Origin: an uncultured Pseudomonadota bacterium
Lineage (GTDB): Bacteria > Myxococcota_A > UBA796 > GCA-2862545
DNA: 10,828 bases
Direction: 5' to 3'
Assembly (NCBI GenBank): GCA_937891875.1
Contig: CALATR010000615.1
Span: 1 to 10,828 of the forward strand
Every line of letters starts with the position of its first letter. Position 1 is the first letter of the stretch. Both the position numbers and the translations under genes were made by a program. The notes under the pieces were generated by a model. That model was not told the DNA's origin and made no database searches. It saw only the letters and a list, made by a program, of their open reading frames with translations. Below, piece by piece: positions 1-6,808 of this stretch.

Positions 1-1
1 C

Positions 2-433
2 GCCAGACCCCTGCACGTGCTCGCCGATCCCGAGCGCGTCGCCACCCTGCTCGCGTCCCTGCGCGCGGATCCCCCACCCACCCTGCGCGGCATCTGGTGG
101 TTCCGCCTGCCCACTCGCCAGGACGACCTGGGCTGGTCCGCGGCGACCCTCTCCGCGGTTCGCCACGGGGATGCGCTGGTGCACGACCTGCAGCTCCAGT
201 CCGGGCCCGTCGGCGACCGCACCGACCTGTGCCTGCACAACGCGGGCAACGTCTTCGCCTGGCCCGCCCCCATCCCGGTCGAGCGCGGGCATGTCGGCGG
301 TGGACGCCAGGGGTGGACCTTCTCCCTCGCCCGCGGATCCCTCCTCCCGCCGCCCCTCTCCCCACCGCTCCAGCCCGGCGAGACCCGCTGCGTCGGCTGG
401 ACCCGCTCCATGTTGGTGACCCATGCGCCCTGA
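2..433 (+). CDS. DUF3142-like protein, C-terminal part (5' end outside window)
   Basis: The frame is open from the left edge, so the start lies upstream of the window; a GTG at 17 is in frame but is probably not the true start. The visible 143 residues contain a GIWWFRLPTRQDDLGWS stretch followed by TLSAVRHGDAL. From memory this matches the C-terminal part of DUF3142 proteins, which are exported or membrane-anchored and have a TIM-barrel-like, glycosidase-resembling N-terminal region. The remainder (LCLHNAGN, then a Pro-rich stretch and ETRCVGWTRSML) looks like a small beta-rich tail. No enzymatic role is established for the family, and the part that would carry a barrel is not in view. The stop overlaps the next gene by 11 bases in another frame, which suggests translational coupling. 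The coding call is firm; the family name is moderate. Confidence 0.6.
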   Translation, partial: ARPLHVLADPERVATLLASLRADPPPTLRGIWWFRLPTRQDDLGWSAATLSAVRHGDALVHDLQLQSGPVGDRTDLCLHNAGNVFAWPAPIPVERGHVGGGRQGWTFSLARGSLLPPPLSPPLQPGETRCVGWTRSMLVTHAP

Positions 434-2498
434 CCGCCTCTTCGTCCCCTTGCTCGCCGTGGCCCTGGGCGTGTGCGCCCCCGCGGCCGCACTCGCCTGC
501 GGGCCGTACTTCTCGGTGCCGGTGCTCGGCGGGGGCGGGGTGGTGCCCGGGGACGTGCCCGAGGATCGCTTCCAGCACGCGGTCGCGCGCTGGGCCGCTC
601 AGAACGATGTGGGGATCGAGCCTCGCCTCGTGCGCACGGGCGAGGGCGATCGGGTGGCGGCTGCGCGGGTGCTGGACGCCGCCCGGCTCGACGCCTACCT
701 CGCGGCGCGGACGGCGGGAGTGGAGCTCGATCCTGAACGATTCCCGGCGGAGATGGTCCTCTACCAGCGCGGCGTGGTCGCCCTGAACCAGGATCGGCTC
801 GCCGACGCGCGCGCCGCCTTCCGTGCGGTGCTCGCCCTGCCCGATGCCGAGCGTCAGAACCGGGCGACCTGGGCCGCCTACATGCTCGGCGCTATCGAGG
901 ATCGGGGGGAGGACCGGGTCTCCGCCCTGCGCAAGGTCCGCGAGCTCGCCGCAGCGGGCGCCCACGATGATCTCGGGCTCGCCGCGGCCTCCTTCCGCCG
1001 CGAGGCGGACGAGCTGTCTGCGCATCGCCCGGCGGAGGCTCTGGAGGCCTGCGGGAACTACGTCGCCCTCGGCGGCACGCTCGGCTGCGCCACCGGACTG
1101 AAGTCGCTCACCCGGAGCGCGCTCGCCACCCCCGACGGACGGCTGCGAGCCAGCCGGCTGCCGGCCGCCGCGTCCCTCGTCACCCTGCTGCTCGACAGCC
1201 GCTCGCCCTGGGACCGCAGCCCCGAGCGCGATGCGGAGGCCCGCGGCTTCCTGCAGGCGATGGAGGGCTCGCCGGTCGCCGCCCCGCTCGCCGGACGCCT
1301 CGCCTGGGTCGCCCTGTGGCTCGACGAGCCTGCGCTGGCCCGGACCTGGGTCGGCCGTGCCCAGCGCGACGATGCCGTTGCCGCCTGGATCGACGGCAAG
1401 CTGAAGCTCCGCGACGGCGATCTGGACGGCGCCGCGACCGCCTTCGTGCGCGCGAGTGAAGGCCTGAACGCCGCCACGATGTGCGCCCACCACTACGCCG
1501 ACGCCCGCCGGGCGGTCCTGGTCGAGCTGGGCGTGGTCCGCATGGCCCAGGATCGCCCGGTCGAGGCCATGGACGCCTTCCTCGACGGCGGTGACTGGAT
1601 GGACGCGGCGTGGGTCGGCGAGCAGGTGCTCACCACCGCCGAGCTGAAGGCGCTGGTCGACCGCCGCGCCCCCGTCGTGCAGGGCTTCGACGTCGATGCC
1701 TACGGTCTCTCCGGCTACCTCCCCATGCTCGCGGGCGGCGAGGACCTGCCCGAGGACGCCGCTCCCGCACTGCTCCGCGGCCTGCTGGGTCGCCGCCTGG
1801 TGCGCGAGGGCAGGCTCGCCGAGGCCCGCCCCTACCTGCCTCCCGACGCCGCGCCCCACCTCGACCAGGTGACCGCCGATCTGGCGCTTGGACGCGACAC
1901 TTCGCGCAGTGACTCCGACCGCGGCGCGGCCCTGTGGCGGGCGGCCTTCACCCTGAAGATGCAGGGCTGGGCGCTGTCGGCGACCGAGCTCGAGCCCGAC
2001 CAGCGCGTGCTCGGCGGGTGGTACCCGGGGGCCGACACCGCAGCGCAGCGCTACGGCACCGAACGCTACGGCTTCGACCAGCCCGGTGCCCTCGACCCCA
2101 CCGCCGCCGAGCGCCAGCGCGCGGCCGCCCACGGCGAGCACGGGCGCCGCTACCACTTCGTCTACACCAGCTACGATCTCGCCCATGAGGGGATCGACCT
2201 CATGCCGGCCGGACATCCGGACCTGCCCCAGGCCGCCTGCATCGCCGGCCACTGGATGCGCCGCCGGGACGCGACGCAGAGCTACCACATGTGGAACACC
2301 CTGCGCCGGCGCGCCCCCGATCATCCCCTCGGCAAGGCGCTAGCCGGACGGACCGGCTGGTGGGGGCTGCAGGACGACGGCACCTGCGCGATGCCCGATG
2401 GCTCGCCGGTGCCGACCAGCTCGTGCAGCAGCCTGCCGGCGCCCTGGACCTGGGCCTGGCTCGCCCTGCCGATCCTGGTGCGCCGGCGCCGACGGTGA
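423..2498 (+). CDS. Exported CGPYF-type TPR-like protein with Cys-TM-Arg C-terminal anchor
   Basis: This is a 691-residue protein. It starts with a signal peptide (Arg2 and Arg5, then a hydrophobic core to about residue 25) ending in ALA-Cys26-GPYF. Cleavage could be by signal peptidase I after Ala25 or, less typically, lipoprotein processing at Cys26, since the -3 residue is Ala. Residues about 110-180 (LYQRGVVALNQDRLADARAAF, then LPDAERQNRATWAAYMLG) and about 320-347 look like TPR-type helical pairs. From memory, exported proteins with an N-terminal CGP(F/Y)F and a 'TWAA(Y/F)MLG' segment form an uncharacterised family. The C-terminus has Cys668, a Trp/Leu/Ala-rich hydrophobic stretch at about 673-686 and five terminal arginines, resembling MYXO-CTERM or GlyGly-CTERM sorting tails. 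ATG 423 is chosen because it gives a complete signal peptide; the ribosome-binding site is weak, consistent with coupling to the upstream gene. No catalytic motif is recognised; a scaffold or binding role at the cell surface is inference. Confidence 0.85.
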   Translation: MRPDRLFVPLLAVALGVCAPAAALACGPYFSVPVLGGGGVVPGDVPEDRFQHAVARWAAQNDVGIEPRLVRTGEGDRVAAARVLDAARLDAYLAARTAGVELDPERFPAEMVLYQRGVVALNQDRLADARAAFRAVLALPDAERQNRATWAAYMLGAIEDRGEDRVSALRKVRELAAAGAHDDLGLAAASFRREADELSAHRPAEALEACGNYVALGGTLGCATGLKSLTRSALATPDGRLRASRLPAAASLVTLLLDSRSPWDRSPERDAEARGFLQAMEGSPVAAPLAGRLAWVALWLDEPALARTWVGRAQRDDAVAAWIDGKLKLRDGDLDGAATAFVRASEGLNAATMCAHHYADARRAVLVELGVVRMAQDRPVEAMDAFLDGGDWMDAAWVGEQVLTTAELKALVDRRAPVVQGFDVDAYGLSGYLPMLAGGEDLPEDAAPALLRGLLGRRLVREGRLAEARPYLPPDAAPHLDQVTADLALGRDTSRSDSDRGAALWRAAFTLKMQGWALSATELEPDQRVLGGWYPGADTAAQRYGTERYGFDQPGALDPTAAERQRAAAHGEHGRRYHFVYTSYDLAHEGIDLMPAGHPDLPQAACIAGHWMRRRDATQSYHMWNTLRRRAPDHPLGKALAGRTGWWGLQDDGTCAMPDGSPVPTSSCSSLPAPWTWAWLALPILVRRRRR

Positions 2499-3776
2499 TC
2501 AGTTGGTCATCGCGTGGATCCAGGCGTCGTACATGATGGGCACGCCGGCGGACTTGGGCTGACAGCCGTCCGCGCCCATCGACTGGTGCTCGGAGCACTT
2601 CGTCCCTGCCGGCGGCGGGGTGTCGGTGCTGAACAGGCGATCGCTGGCGCCGAACGGCCCGCCCGGATCGGCGTCCACGAAGGTGCTCGGTGCGCCCAGG
2701 CCCCAGGCGTCGAACACGTCGGGGCTGTAGTCCCAGGCGTTCTCGTCCTCGTGCACCAGGGCATAGGAGCGGGAGGCCGGGGTCGCGCGGGTGGTCTCGT
2801 CCCCGTCGCCGAAGCCGTCGCCGTCGGTGTCCTCGCCGGTGAAGCCCCACGGCGCGACCACCTGCTCCAGGCAGTAGTTCGTCTTGGCGACGTTCACGGC
2901 ACAGGTCTCATCGAACTCGTCCAGCGGGCAGCACTGCTGGTCGCCGCTGCAGTCGCCGGGCGCGGTGCAGACGACCGCCACGCTCGGGTCTGCGACGATG
3001 TTGACGGTCTGGCCCACCCCCTTCGAGAAGTAGAGGACCCGGTCGACCTCGTGGTCGCGGGCGATGAGCCCGGCCATGCCGCCGCCCTGGGAGAAGCCGG
3101 AGATCGCCATCTCCTCCCACAGGGGCTTGTGGGTCGACAGGTCGTAGTACGCGTCCCAGCCCCCGGCCGGGTACTGCTGGTCGAGCGTGTAGAGCAGGGC
3201 GGCGAGCCGGTTCTCGATCGACTCCTCGGGATCCATGTCGAAGTCGGCGGAGAAATCGTCTCCGGTGAGCAGCTCGAGGCGGACCTCCTCGTTGCAGTTG
3301 CCCGCCCGGCGCTCGCGGCTCGGACAGGTGCAGCGGTCGGAGACCGAGACGTTGTTGAGGTAGGCGAGGCTGATGTAGCGGTAGCCGGCGTCCACCGCCG
3401 CTTCTCCGATGTTCTCGGTGTTGGTCGGCTTCCCGGCGGTGCCGCCCAGGTGGACCCACAGGGGCAGTCCGGCGGCGCCGGTGTTGGGCGCCATCACGAC
3501 GTGCCGCTTGTCGAGGTTTCCGCTGATCGTGCCGCTGGGGTCAGCGCAGTCGGCGCGCACGCCCAGCTCGGTGCCGGCGATCCCGCCAGGCGTCGTGAAC
3601 GACTTGGACCCGACGCACGGACCGCTGGGGGTGGTCACGCCCATGTCGGCGACGTACGCGGCGCAGGTCGCGCCATAGTGGGTGTTCACCGCAGGGGCGC
3701 CCGGGGCGGCGCCAGGGACGGCGGGCTCGCAGGCGCCCAGGAGGACGGTCATCGAGACGAGGGTCAGGCGGGTCAT
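2499..3776 (-). CDS. Secreted alpha/beta-hydrolase lipoprotein with DxDxDG calcium-loop insert
   Basis: This is a 425-residue protein. Met1 to Leu13-Gly-Ala-Cys16 is a clean lipoprotein signal peptide with lipobox, so the mature protein is probably lipid-anchored outside the cytoplasm. The nucleophile elbow is G227-F-S229-Q-G231 followed by GG, typical of serine esterases and lipases of the alpha/beta-hydrolase fold. The preceding LPLWVHLGGTAGKP segment fits the early strand and oxyanion region. An acidic loop DTDGDGFGDGDE (residues 316-327) matches thrombospondin-type-3 or EF-hand-like calcium-binding loops. It follows a Cys-rich stretch (CTAPGDCSGDQQCCPLDEFD, then further Cys) that probably forms disulfides. 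The catalytic Asp and His cannot be assigned by eye; candidates lie around VHEDENAWD and near the C-terminal WIHAMTN. GGAG lies 5 bases before the ATG, partly inside a hairpin. deoC ends 39 bases upstream on the same strand, so co-transcription is possible. The substrate is unknown. Confidence 0.85.
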   Translation of the reverse strand: MTRLTLVSMTVLLGACEPAVPGAAPGAPAVNTHYGATCAAYVADMGVTTPSGPCVGSKSFTTPGGIAGTELGVRADCADPSGTISGNLDKRHVVMAPNTGAAGLPLWVHLGGTAGKPTNTENIGEAAVDAGYRYISLAYLNNVSVSDRCTCPSRERRAGNCNEEVRLELLTGDDFSADFDMDPEESIENRLAALLYTLDQQYPAGGWDAYYDLSTHKPLWEEMAISGFSQGGGMAGLIARDHEVDRVLYFSKGVGQTVNIVADPSVAVVCTAPGDCSGDQQCCPLDEFDETCAVNVAKTNYCLEQVVAPWGFTGEDTDGDGFGDGDETTRATPASRSYALVHEDENAWDYSPDVFDAWGLGAPSTFVDADPGGPFGASDRLFSTDTPPPAGTKCSEHQSMGADGCQPKSAGVPIMYDAWIHAMTN

Positions 3777-3783
3777 GGCTGCT

Positions 3784-3806
3784 CCGTACGCAGGGTGTGC
3801 GTACGG
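3784..3806 (-). promoter_or_regulatory. Perfect 9-bp hairpin running into the hydrolase ribosome-binding site
   Basis: CCGTACGCA and TGCGTACGG are exact reverse complements separated by a 5-base loop, and each arm contains the palindrome CGTACG. Read on the minus strand, the last two G of the hairpin are the first two bases of the GGAG ribosome-binding site for the gene starting at 3776. The element sits between the deoC stop and that start. It could be a transcript-end or processing hairpin for deoC, a translational control hairpin, or a paired operator. There is no T tract after it, so a classical intrinsic terminator is unlikely. Confidence 0.5.
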
Positions 3807-3815
3807 GCATTCGTC

Positions 3816-4733
3816 TCAGTCGACCGAGATCCGACGCGGACTCTGATAATGGCCGTCCTCACGCCGCAGCAGCTGGCGGATGAGGTCGTTGGCCAGGCTG
3901 CTGGCGCCGAAGCGGAACCAGTGCGGGTCCAGCCAGTCGCTGCCCAGGGTCTCCGCGACCAGCACCAGGTAGTGCAGGGCCAGCTTGGCGTCGCGGATGC
4001 CGCCGGCAGGCTTCATGCCCACCTGCACGCCGGTCTCCAGGTAGTGGTCGCGGATGGCCTCCAGCATGACCAGGGTCACCGGAAGCGTGGCTGCGGGGCT
4101 GATCTTGCCGGTGCTGGTCTTGATGAAGTCCCCGCCCGCGTCGATGCCGATCCGGCTGGCGCGGGCGACGTTCTCCAGCGTCTGCAGCTCGCCGGTCTCC
4201 AGGATGACCTTGAGCCGCGCCGGACCGCACGCCTCCTTCGTGGCTGCGATCTCGTCGTAGACGGCGCCGTAGTCGCCGCGCAGGAAGGCCCCGCGGTCGA
4301 TGACCATGTCGATCTCGTCAGCGCCCATCTCGACCGTGCGGCGCACCTCGTCGAGCTTGAGCGGCAGCGGCGACTGTCCCGAGGGGAACGACGTCGCGAC
4401 CGCGGCGATCTTCACCGGGCTGTCCGCGCCCAGGGTCCGCCGGGCGACCGGCACCAGGTTCGGGTACACGCACACCGCGGCCGTGTGGGGGAAGTCGGGG
4501 CGCTCGGGGTGCGGATGCATCGCCTTTCTGCACAGGGCCTCGACCTTGCCGGGCGTGTCCATGCCCTCGAGCGTCGTGAGGTCGACCATCGACAGGGCGA
4601 GGCGCAGCAGGCGCTCCTTGGTCGTGGTCTTGATGCTGCGCTTGCGGACCCTGTCGACCCGGGTCTGCACCATGGCGGCGTCGACCCGGGGGATCGGTGG
4701 GGCAGGGGACTGGTGCCAGGGGCTCTGGGCCAT
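3816..4733 (-). CDS. deoC: Deoxyribose-phosphate aldolase (DERA)
   Basis: The enzyme cleaves 2-deoxy-D-ribose 5-phosphate into glyceraldehyde 3-phosphate and acetaldehyde, the last step of deoxynucleoside salvage, in the cytoplasm. At 305 residues it is longer than the about 260-residue E. coli enzyme, mainly through an N-terminal extension of the kind seen in the longer DERA forms. The family landmarks are present: CVYPNLVPVAR near the N-terminal third, ADEIDMVID with Asp142 as proton-relay residue, FIKTSTGK with Lys205 as Schiff-base lysine, and GMKPAGGIRD with the second active-site Lys241. Spacings between these residues are close to those in the E. coli protein. The start at 4733 has a purine-rich GAGAGGAG just upstream. 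No other deo genes (deoA, deoB, deoD) or deoR are nearby, so it is an orphan salvage gene here, possibly co-transcribed with the downstream hydrolase. No key residue is missing. Confidence 0.96.
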   Translation of the reverse strand: MAQSPWHQSPAPPIPRVDAAMVQTRVDRVRKRSIKTTTKERLLRLALSMVDLTTLEGMDTPGKVEALCRKAMHPHPERPDFPHTAAVCVYPNLVPVARRTLGADSPVKIAAVATSFPSGQSPLPLKLDEVRRTVEMGADEIDMVIDRGAFLRGDYGAVYDEIAATKEACGPARLKVILETGELQTLENVARASRIGIDAGGDFIKTSTGKISPAATLPVTLVMLEAIRDHYLETGVQVGMKPAGGIRDAKLALHYLVLVAETLGSDWLDPHWFRFGASSLANDLIRQLLRREDGHYQSPRRISVD

Positions 4734-4825
4734 GGGCTCCTCTCTCGGTGGACGGTGAGCCTAGCAGGGTGCAGGGTGCGTGATGCTCCTCCGTGTGCCG
4801 ACACAAGGAGGGACAGGAGGGACGC
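4734..4825. promoter_or_regulatory. Divergent intergenic region between deoC and the VWA lipoprotein gene
   Basis: These 92 bases separate two divergent genes and so should contain the promoters for both. I cannot point to a convincing -35/-10 pair. The region does contain two adjacent copies of CAGGGTG (4765-4778), a short TGTG-CCGA-CACA inverted repeat near 4794, and the duplicated ribosome-binding segment described separately. The promoter function is inferred from gene orientation only. Confidence 0.4.
4806..4823 (+). promoter_or_regulatory. Tandem duplicated ribosome-binding site
   Basis: AGGAGGGAC occurs twice in direct succession. Each copy contains a consensus AGGAGG. The downstream one (4815-4820) lies 5 bases before the ATG at 4826, a normal spacing, and it decides that start over the in-frame GTG at 4793. 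The upstream copy has no start at a usable distance and may be a standby site or just a small duplication. Confidence 0.7.
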
Positions 4826-6328
4826 ATGCGAGTTGCGCCGATCATGGTGCTGCTCTTCGCCACCGGATGCAGCGAGTGGGGCCTGGGCGCCCTGCCCGAT
4901 GATCTGGAGCAGTCCCTCGTCGCCGATCCGCCGCACCTCGAGTTCGAGCCCGGCCCGCGGGGTACTACCGCGTTGTTGACGTTCACCCTGGAGAACCTCG
5001 ATGAGCGGCCCGTCACCATCGACGGGATCACGGTCGACGTCGCCCACACCGAGCTCTTCCGGCCTCCCAGCTGGCCCTACACCCTGGCTGCCGGCGACAA
5101 GCTCGAGCTCTCGGTCAGCGCCGAGCGCCGGGAGCTGGCGCAGAACGGCGAGATCCTGATCGCGGCGGCGACGCGTCGCGGCGCACCCCCTCGGGTGACG
5201 GTCAGCGGCTCGACCCTGATGCCCGACCTGCGCATGCTCGACGTGGAGCTCGGCGGAGGGCGCATCGACTGCGACACGGTCGTCGGCCGCGCCACGGTGC
5301 GCAACGTCGGCACGGCGCTGGGCCGGGTCAGCGGTGTGACCGCGGAGAAGCCCTGGCTGACCGCCAACCTGGCGACCGCGCCCTACGAGCTCGCGCCGGG
5401 GGCGTCCGTCGCCATCGGTCTCACCGCCCGTCCCAAGCAGGCGGGGGAGGCGACCTCGCTGCTCGACGTGCGCACGTCCGAGGGCACGCTCACCGGCCTC
5501 GTCTCGGTGGAGGGCTTCGTCGGTGACTTCGTGACCGACCGCTTCTACCAGGACCAGGCCCGCGCCGGACAGCCCGTGGAGCTGCTGATCCACATCGACC
5601 GCAGCCCGTCCATGGACGACGAGCTGGAGGCAGTCATGGCCGACGCCGCGCTGCTGCTCGAGCCCCTGTCCGAGGTCGACTGGCGCGCTGGCGTCGTCAT
5701 CGGCGAGCCCAACGGCTGCGTGCTCGGCGGCGTCGTCTCTACCGAGGAGGAGCTGGTCGCGGCGCTCGATCGGGCCCGCGCCATCCCGTGGGCCCACCAC
5801 ACCGAGGCGCCCTACCAGGCGCTGCCCATGGAGATCGTGCGGACCGGTGCCCGGCACTGCAACGAAGACCTGTTGATCGGTGGAAACCTGAACTTGATCG
5901 TCATCTCTGACGAGGCGGATCAGAGCGCGTTCAGCTGGGAGGTCGGCCTGACCGAGGCCCGCGGCATGCGTCCGGACCTGATGGTGCACAGCATCGTCGG
6001 ACCGCCGCCCCGCGGCTGCGGCAACGCCCGGGTCGGAGAGGGCCACATCGAGGCGGCGTGGGCCACCGGCGGCGAGGTGCGCTCGATCTGCGAGCCGTTC
6101 TACCGGACCCTCGAGAGCGTCGGCGAGGCCCTGCAGTCCGACCGCCGCCGCTGGCGCCTGTCCCGCGAGCCGGTCGCCGACTCCATCGATGTCGAGATCG
6201 ACGGCGTGCCCACCGACGCCTTCACCTGGCACCCGGAGGTCCGCAGCGTCGAGCTGTGGACCGCGCCGCCCGCCGGCGCGCAGATCGACATGACCTACCA
6301 GGTGGACGCCCCCTGCTTCGGGCGCTGA
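4826..6328 (+). CDS. Lipoprotein with Hydin/CARDB-like Ig domains and a von Willebrand factor A domain
   Basis: This is a 500-residue protein starting at ATG 4826. Residues 1-15 (MRVAPIMVLLFATGC) form a short lipoprotein-type signal; the -3 residue is Ala, so the lipobox is acceptable but not ideal. Residues about 35-120 (FEPGPRG, TLLTFTLENLDERPVTIDGI-like pattern) resemble 'choice-of-anchor D'/ASPM-SPD-2-Hydin beta domains. Residues about 125-240 (GRATVRNVGTALGRVSGV) resemble a CARDB-type beta domain. A VWA domain starts at about 247: VELLIHIDRSPSMDDEL carries the metal-ion-dependent adhesion site Asp258-x-Ser260-x-Ser262, and LNLIVISDEADQS supplies the second acidic loop. Several Cys in the VWA part suggest disulfides, consistent with export. 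A last beta segment (about 442-500) closes the protein. Myxobacteria, as I recall, encode many such surface VWA lipoproteins; the ligand is unknown and an adhesive or scaffolding role is inference. Confidence 0.88.
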   Translation: MRVAPIMVLLFATGCSEWGLGALPDDLEQSLVADPPHLEFEPGPRGTTALLTFTLENLDERPVTIDGITVDVAHTELFRPPSWPYTLAAGDKLELSVSAERRELAQNGEILIAAATRRGAPPRVTVSGSTLMPDLRMLDVELGGGRIDCDTVVGRATVRNVGTALGRVSGVTAEKPWLTANLATAPYELAPGASVAIGLTARPKQAGEATSLLDVRTSEGTLTGLVSVEGFVGDFVTDRFYQDQARAGQPVELLIHIDRSPSMDDELEAVMADAALLLEPLSEVDWRAGVVIGEPNGCVLGGVVSTEEELVAALDRARAIPWAHHTEAPYQALPMEIVRTGARHCNEDLLIGGNLNLIVISDEADQSAFSWEVGLTEARGMRPDLMVHSIVGPPPRGCGNARVGEGHIEAAWATGGEVRSICEPFYRTLESVGEALQSDRRRWRLSREPVADSIDVEIDGVPTDAFTWHPEVRSVELWTAPPAGAQIDMTYQVDAPCFGR

Positions 6329-6444
6329 CCGCACTGCTGTGCCCGCTCGCGCGCGCCCTGTGCGAGCCCACCCACCGACTGCGATTCGATCCCGTCCAGG
6401 ACGCGATCTCCGCCTGGCACGCCGCCTGCTCCCCTCCAGGGTGA
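6325..6444 (+). other. Possible 39-codon reading frame between two lipoprotein genes (no standard start)
   Basis: After the VWA stop, the +1-shifted frame stays open for 39 codons to a TGA at 6442. Counted by hand, it has coding-like base use, with GC highest at codon position 3, then 1, then 2. The conceptual peptide begins LTALLCPLARALC, which looks like a short secretion signal, and ends AWHAACSPPG. There is no ATG, GTG or TTG near its beginning, only a CTG overlapping the upstream stop (CTGA). It could be a remnant, a rare CTG-start small protein, or chance in GC-rich DNA. Confidence 0.2.
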
Positions 6445-6454
6445 GGAGGTCGCC

Positions 6455-6757
6455 ATGCGTACCTTGATCCTGTGTGTCGCCGTGCTCTCCCTCGGTGCCT
6501 GCAAGAAGGCCCCCGAGGCTGCGGCCGAGCCCGCCCTGACCGCCGCCGCTGCGGTCACGTCCGAGTCCGAGCAGGCGGCCGACGTCGCTGCCGAGCCCTG
6601 CGAGGACGCCGCCGACGAGGTCATGGAGCAGCGCCCCGACGTGGCCCGCAAGGAGCTGCGCGAGGAGCCCGGTGCGCCTGGCTGCCCCAAGACCCCGCCG
6701 CTGGTGGACGAGACGCCCCAGCCCGAGGTGCCCGTGCAGCCGGACCTCCCGCAGTAG
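6455..6757 (+). CDS. Small acidic, Pro-rich lipoprotein of unknown function
   Basis: This is a 100-residue protein with a clear lipoprotein signal (MRTLILCVAVL then Leu13-Gly-Ala-Cys16-Lys-Lys) and a strong GAGGAGG ribosome-binding site just upstream. The mature part is low-complexity: Ala/Glu-rich to about residue 60, then a Glu/Asp/Pro-rich tail ending in PQPEVPVQPDLPQ. Two further Cys occur in the mature chain (EPCEDAAD and GCPKTPP), which could form a disulfide. No domain is recognised. The extended Pro/Glu tail could span periplasmic space, but this is only a guess. It lies 126 bases after the VWA gene on the same strand and 72 bases before the MBL-fold gene, so all three might share a transcript. 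Confidence 0.75.
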   Translation: MRTLILCVAVLSLGACKKAPEAAAEPALTAAAAVTSESEQAADVAAEPCEDAADEVMEQRPDVARKELREEPGAPGCPKTPPLVDETPQPEVPVQPDLPQ

Positions 6758-6808
6758 CGGCTACCGAGCCCGCGCTCGCCCCTGGCGTGACCGGGCCCCG
6801 GCGCTAGC

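Noticed and set aside
3814..3829. Near-perfect 16-bp palindrome centred near the deoC stop (TCTCAGTC/GACCGAGA)
   Set aside because: One mismatched pair, no loop, no T tract, and overlapping coding sequence. It could be chance, so I do not call a terminator or operator.
4793..4825. GTG 4793 as start of the VWA lipoprotein, adding 11 residues
   Set aside because: The added MCRHKEGQEGR is translated from the ribosome-binding repeats and would displace the lipoprotein signal; ATG 4826 has AGGAGG at 5 bases.
2514..4979. 821-codon plus-strand open frame across the hydrolase and deoC genes
   Set aside because: It is antisense to two well-supported genes. Its translation is low-complexity Val/Gly/Ala/Arg-rich with no domain, a normal artefact of GC-rich third positions.
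4412..6334. 640-codon minus-strand open frame opposite the VWA gene
   Set aside because: Shadow frame: the translation is rich in Arg, Gly and Asp with no recognisable motif, and the opposite strand holds a coherent lipoprotein with MIDAS and a strong ribosome-binding site.
6433..6449. CCTCC pairing with GGAGG upstream of the small lipoprotein start
   Set aside because: Five base pairs only, common by chance around ribosome-binding sites in GC-rich DNA.
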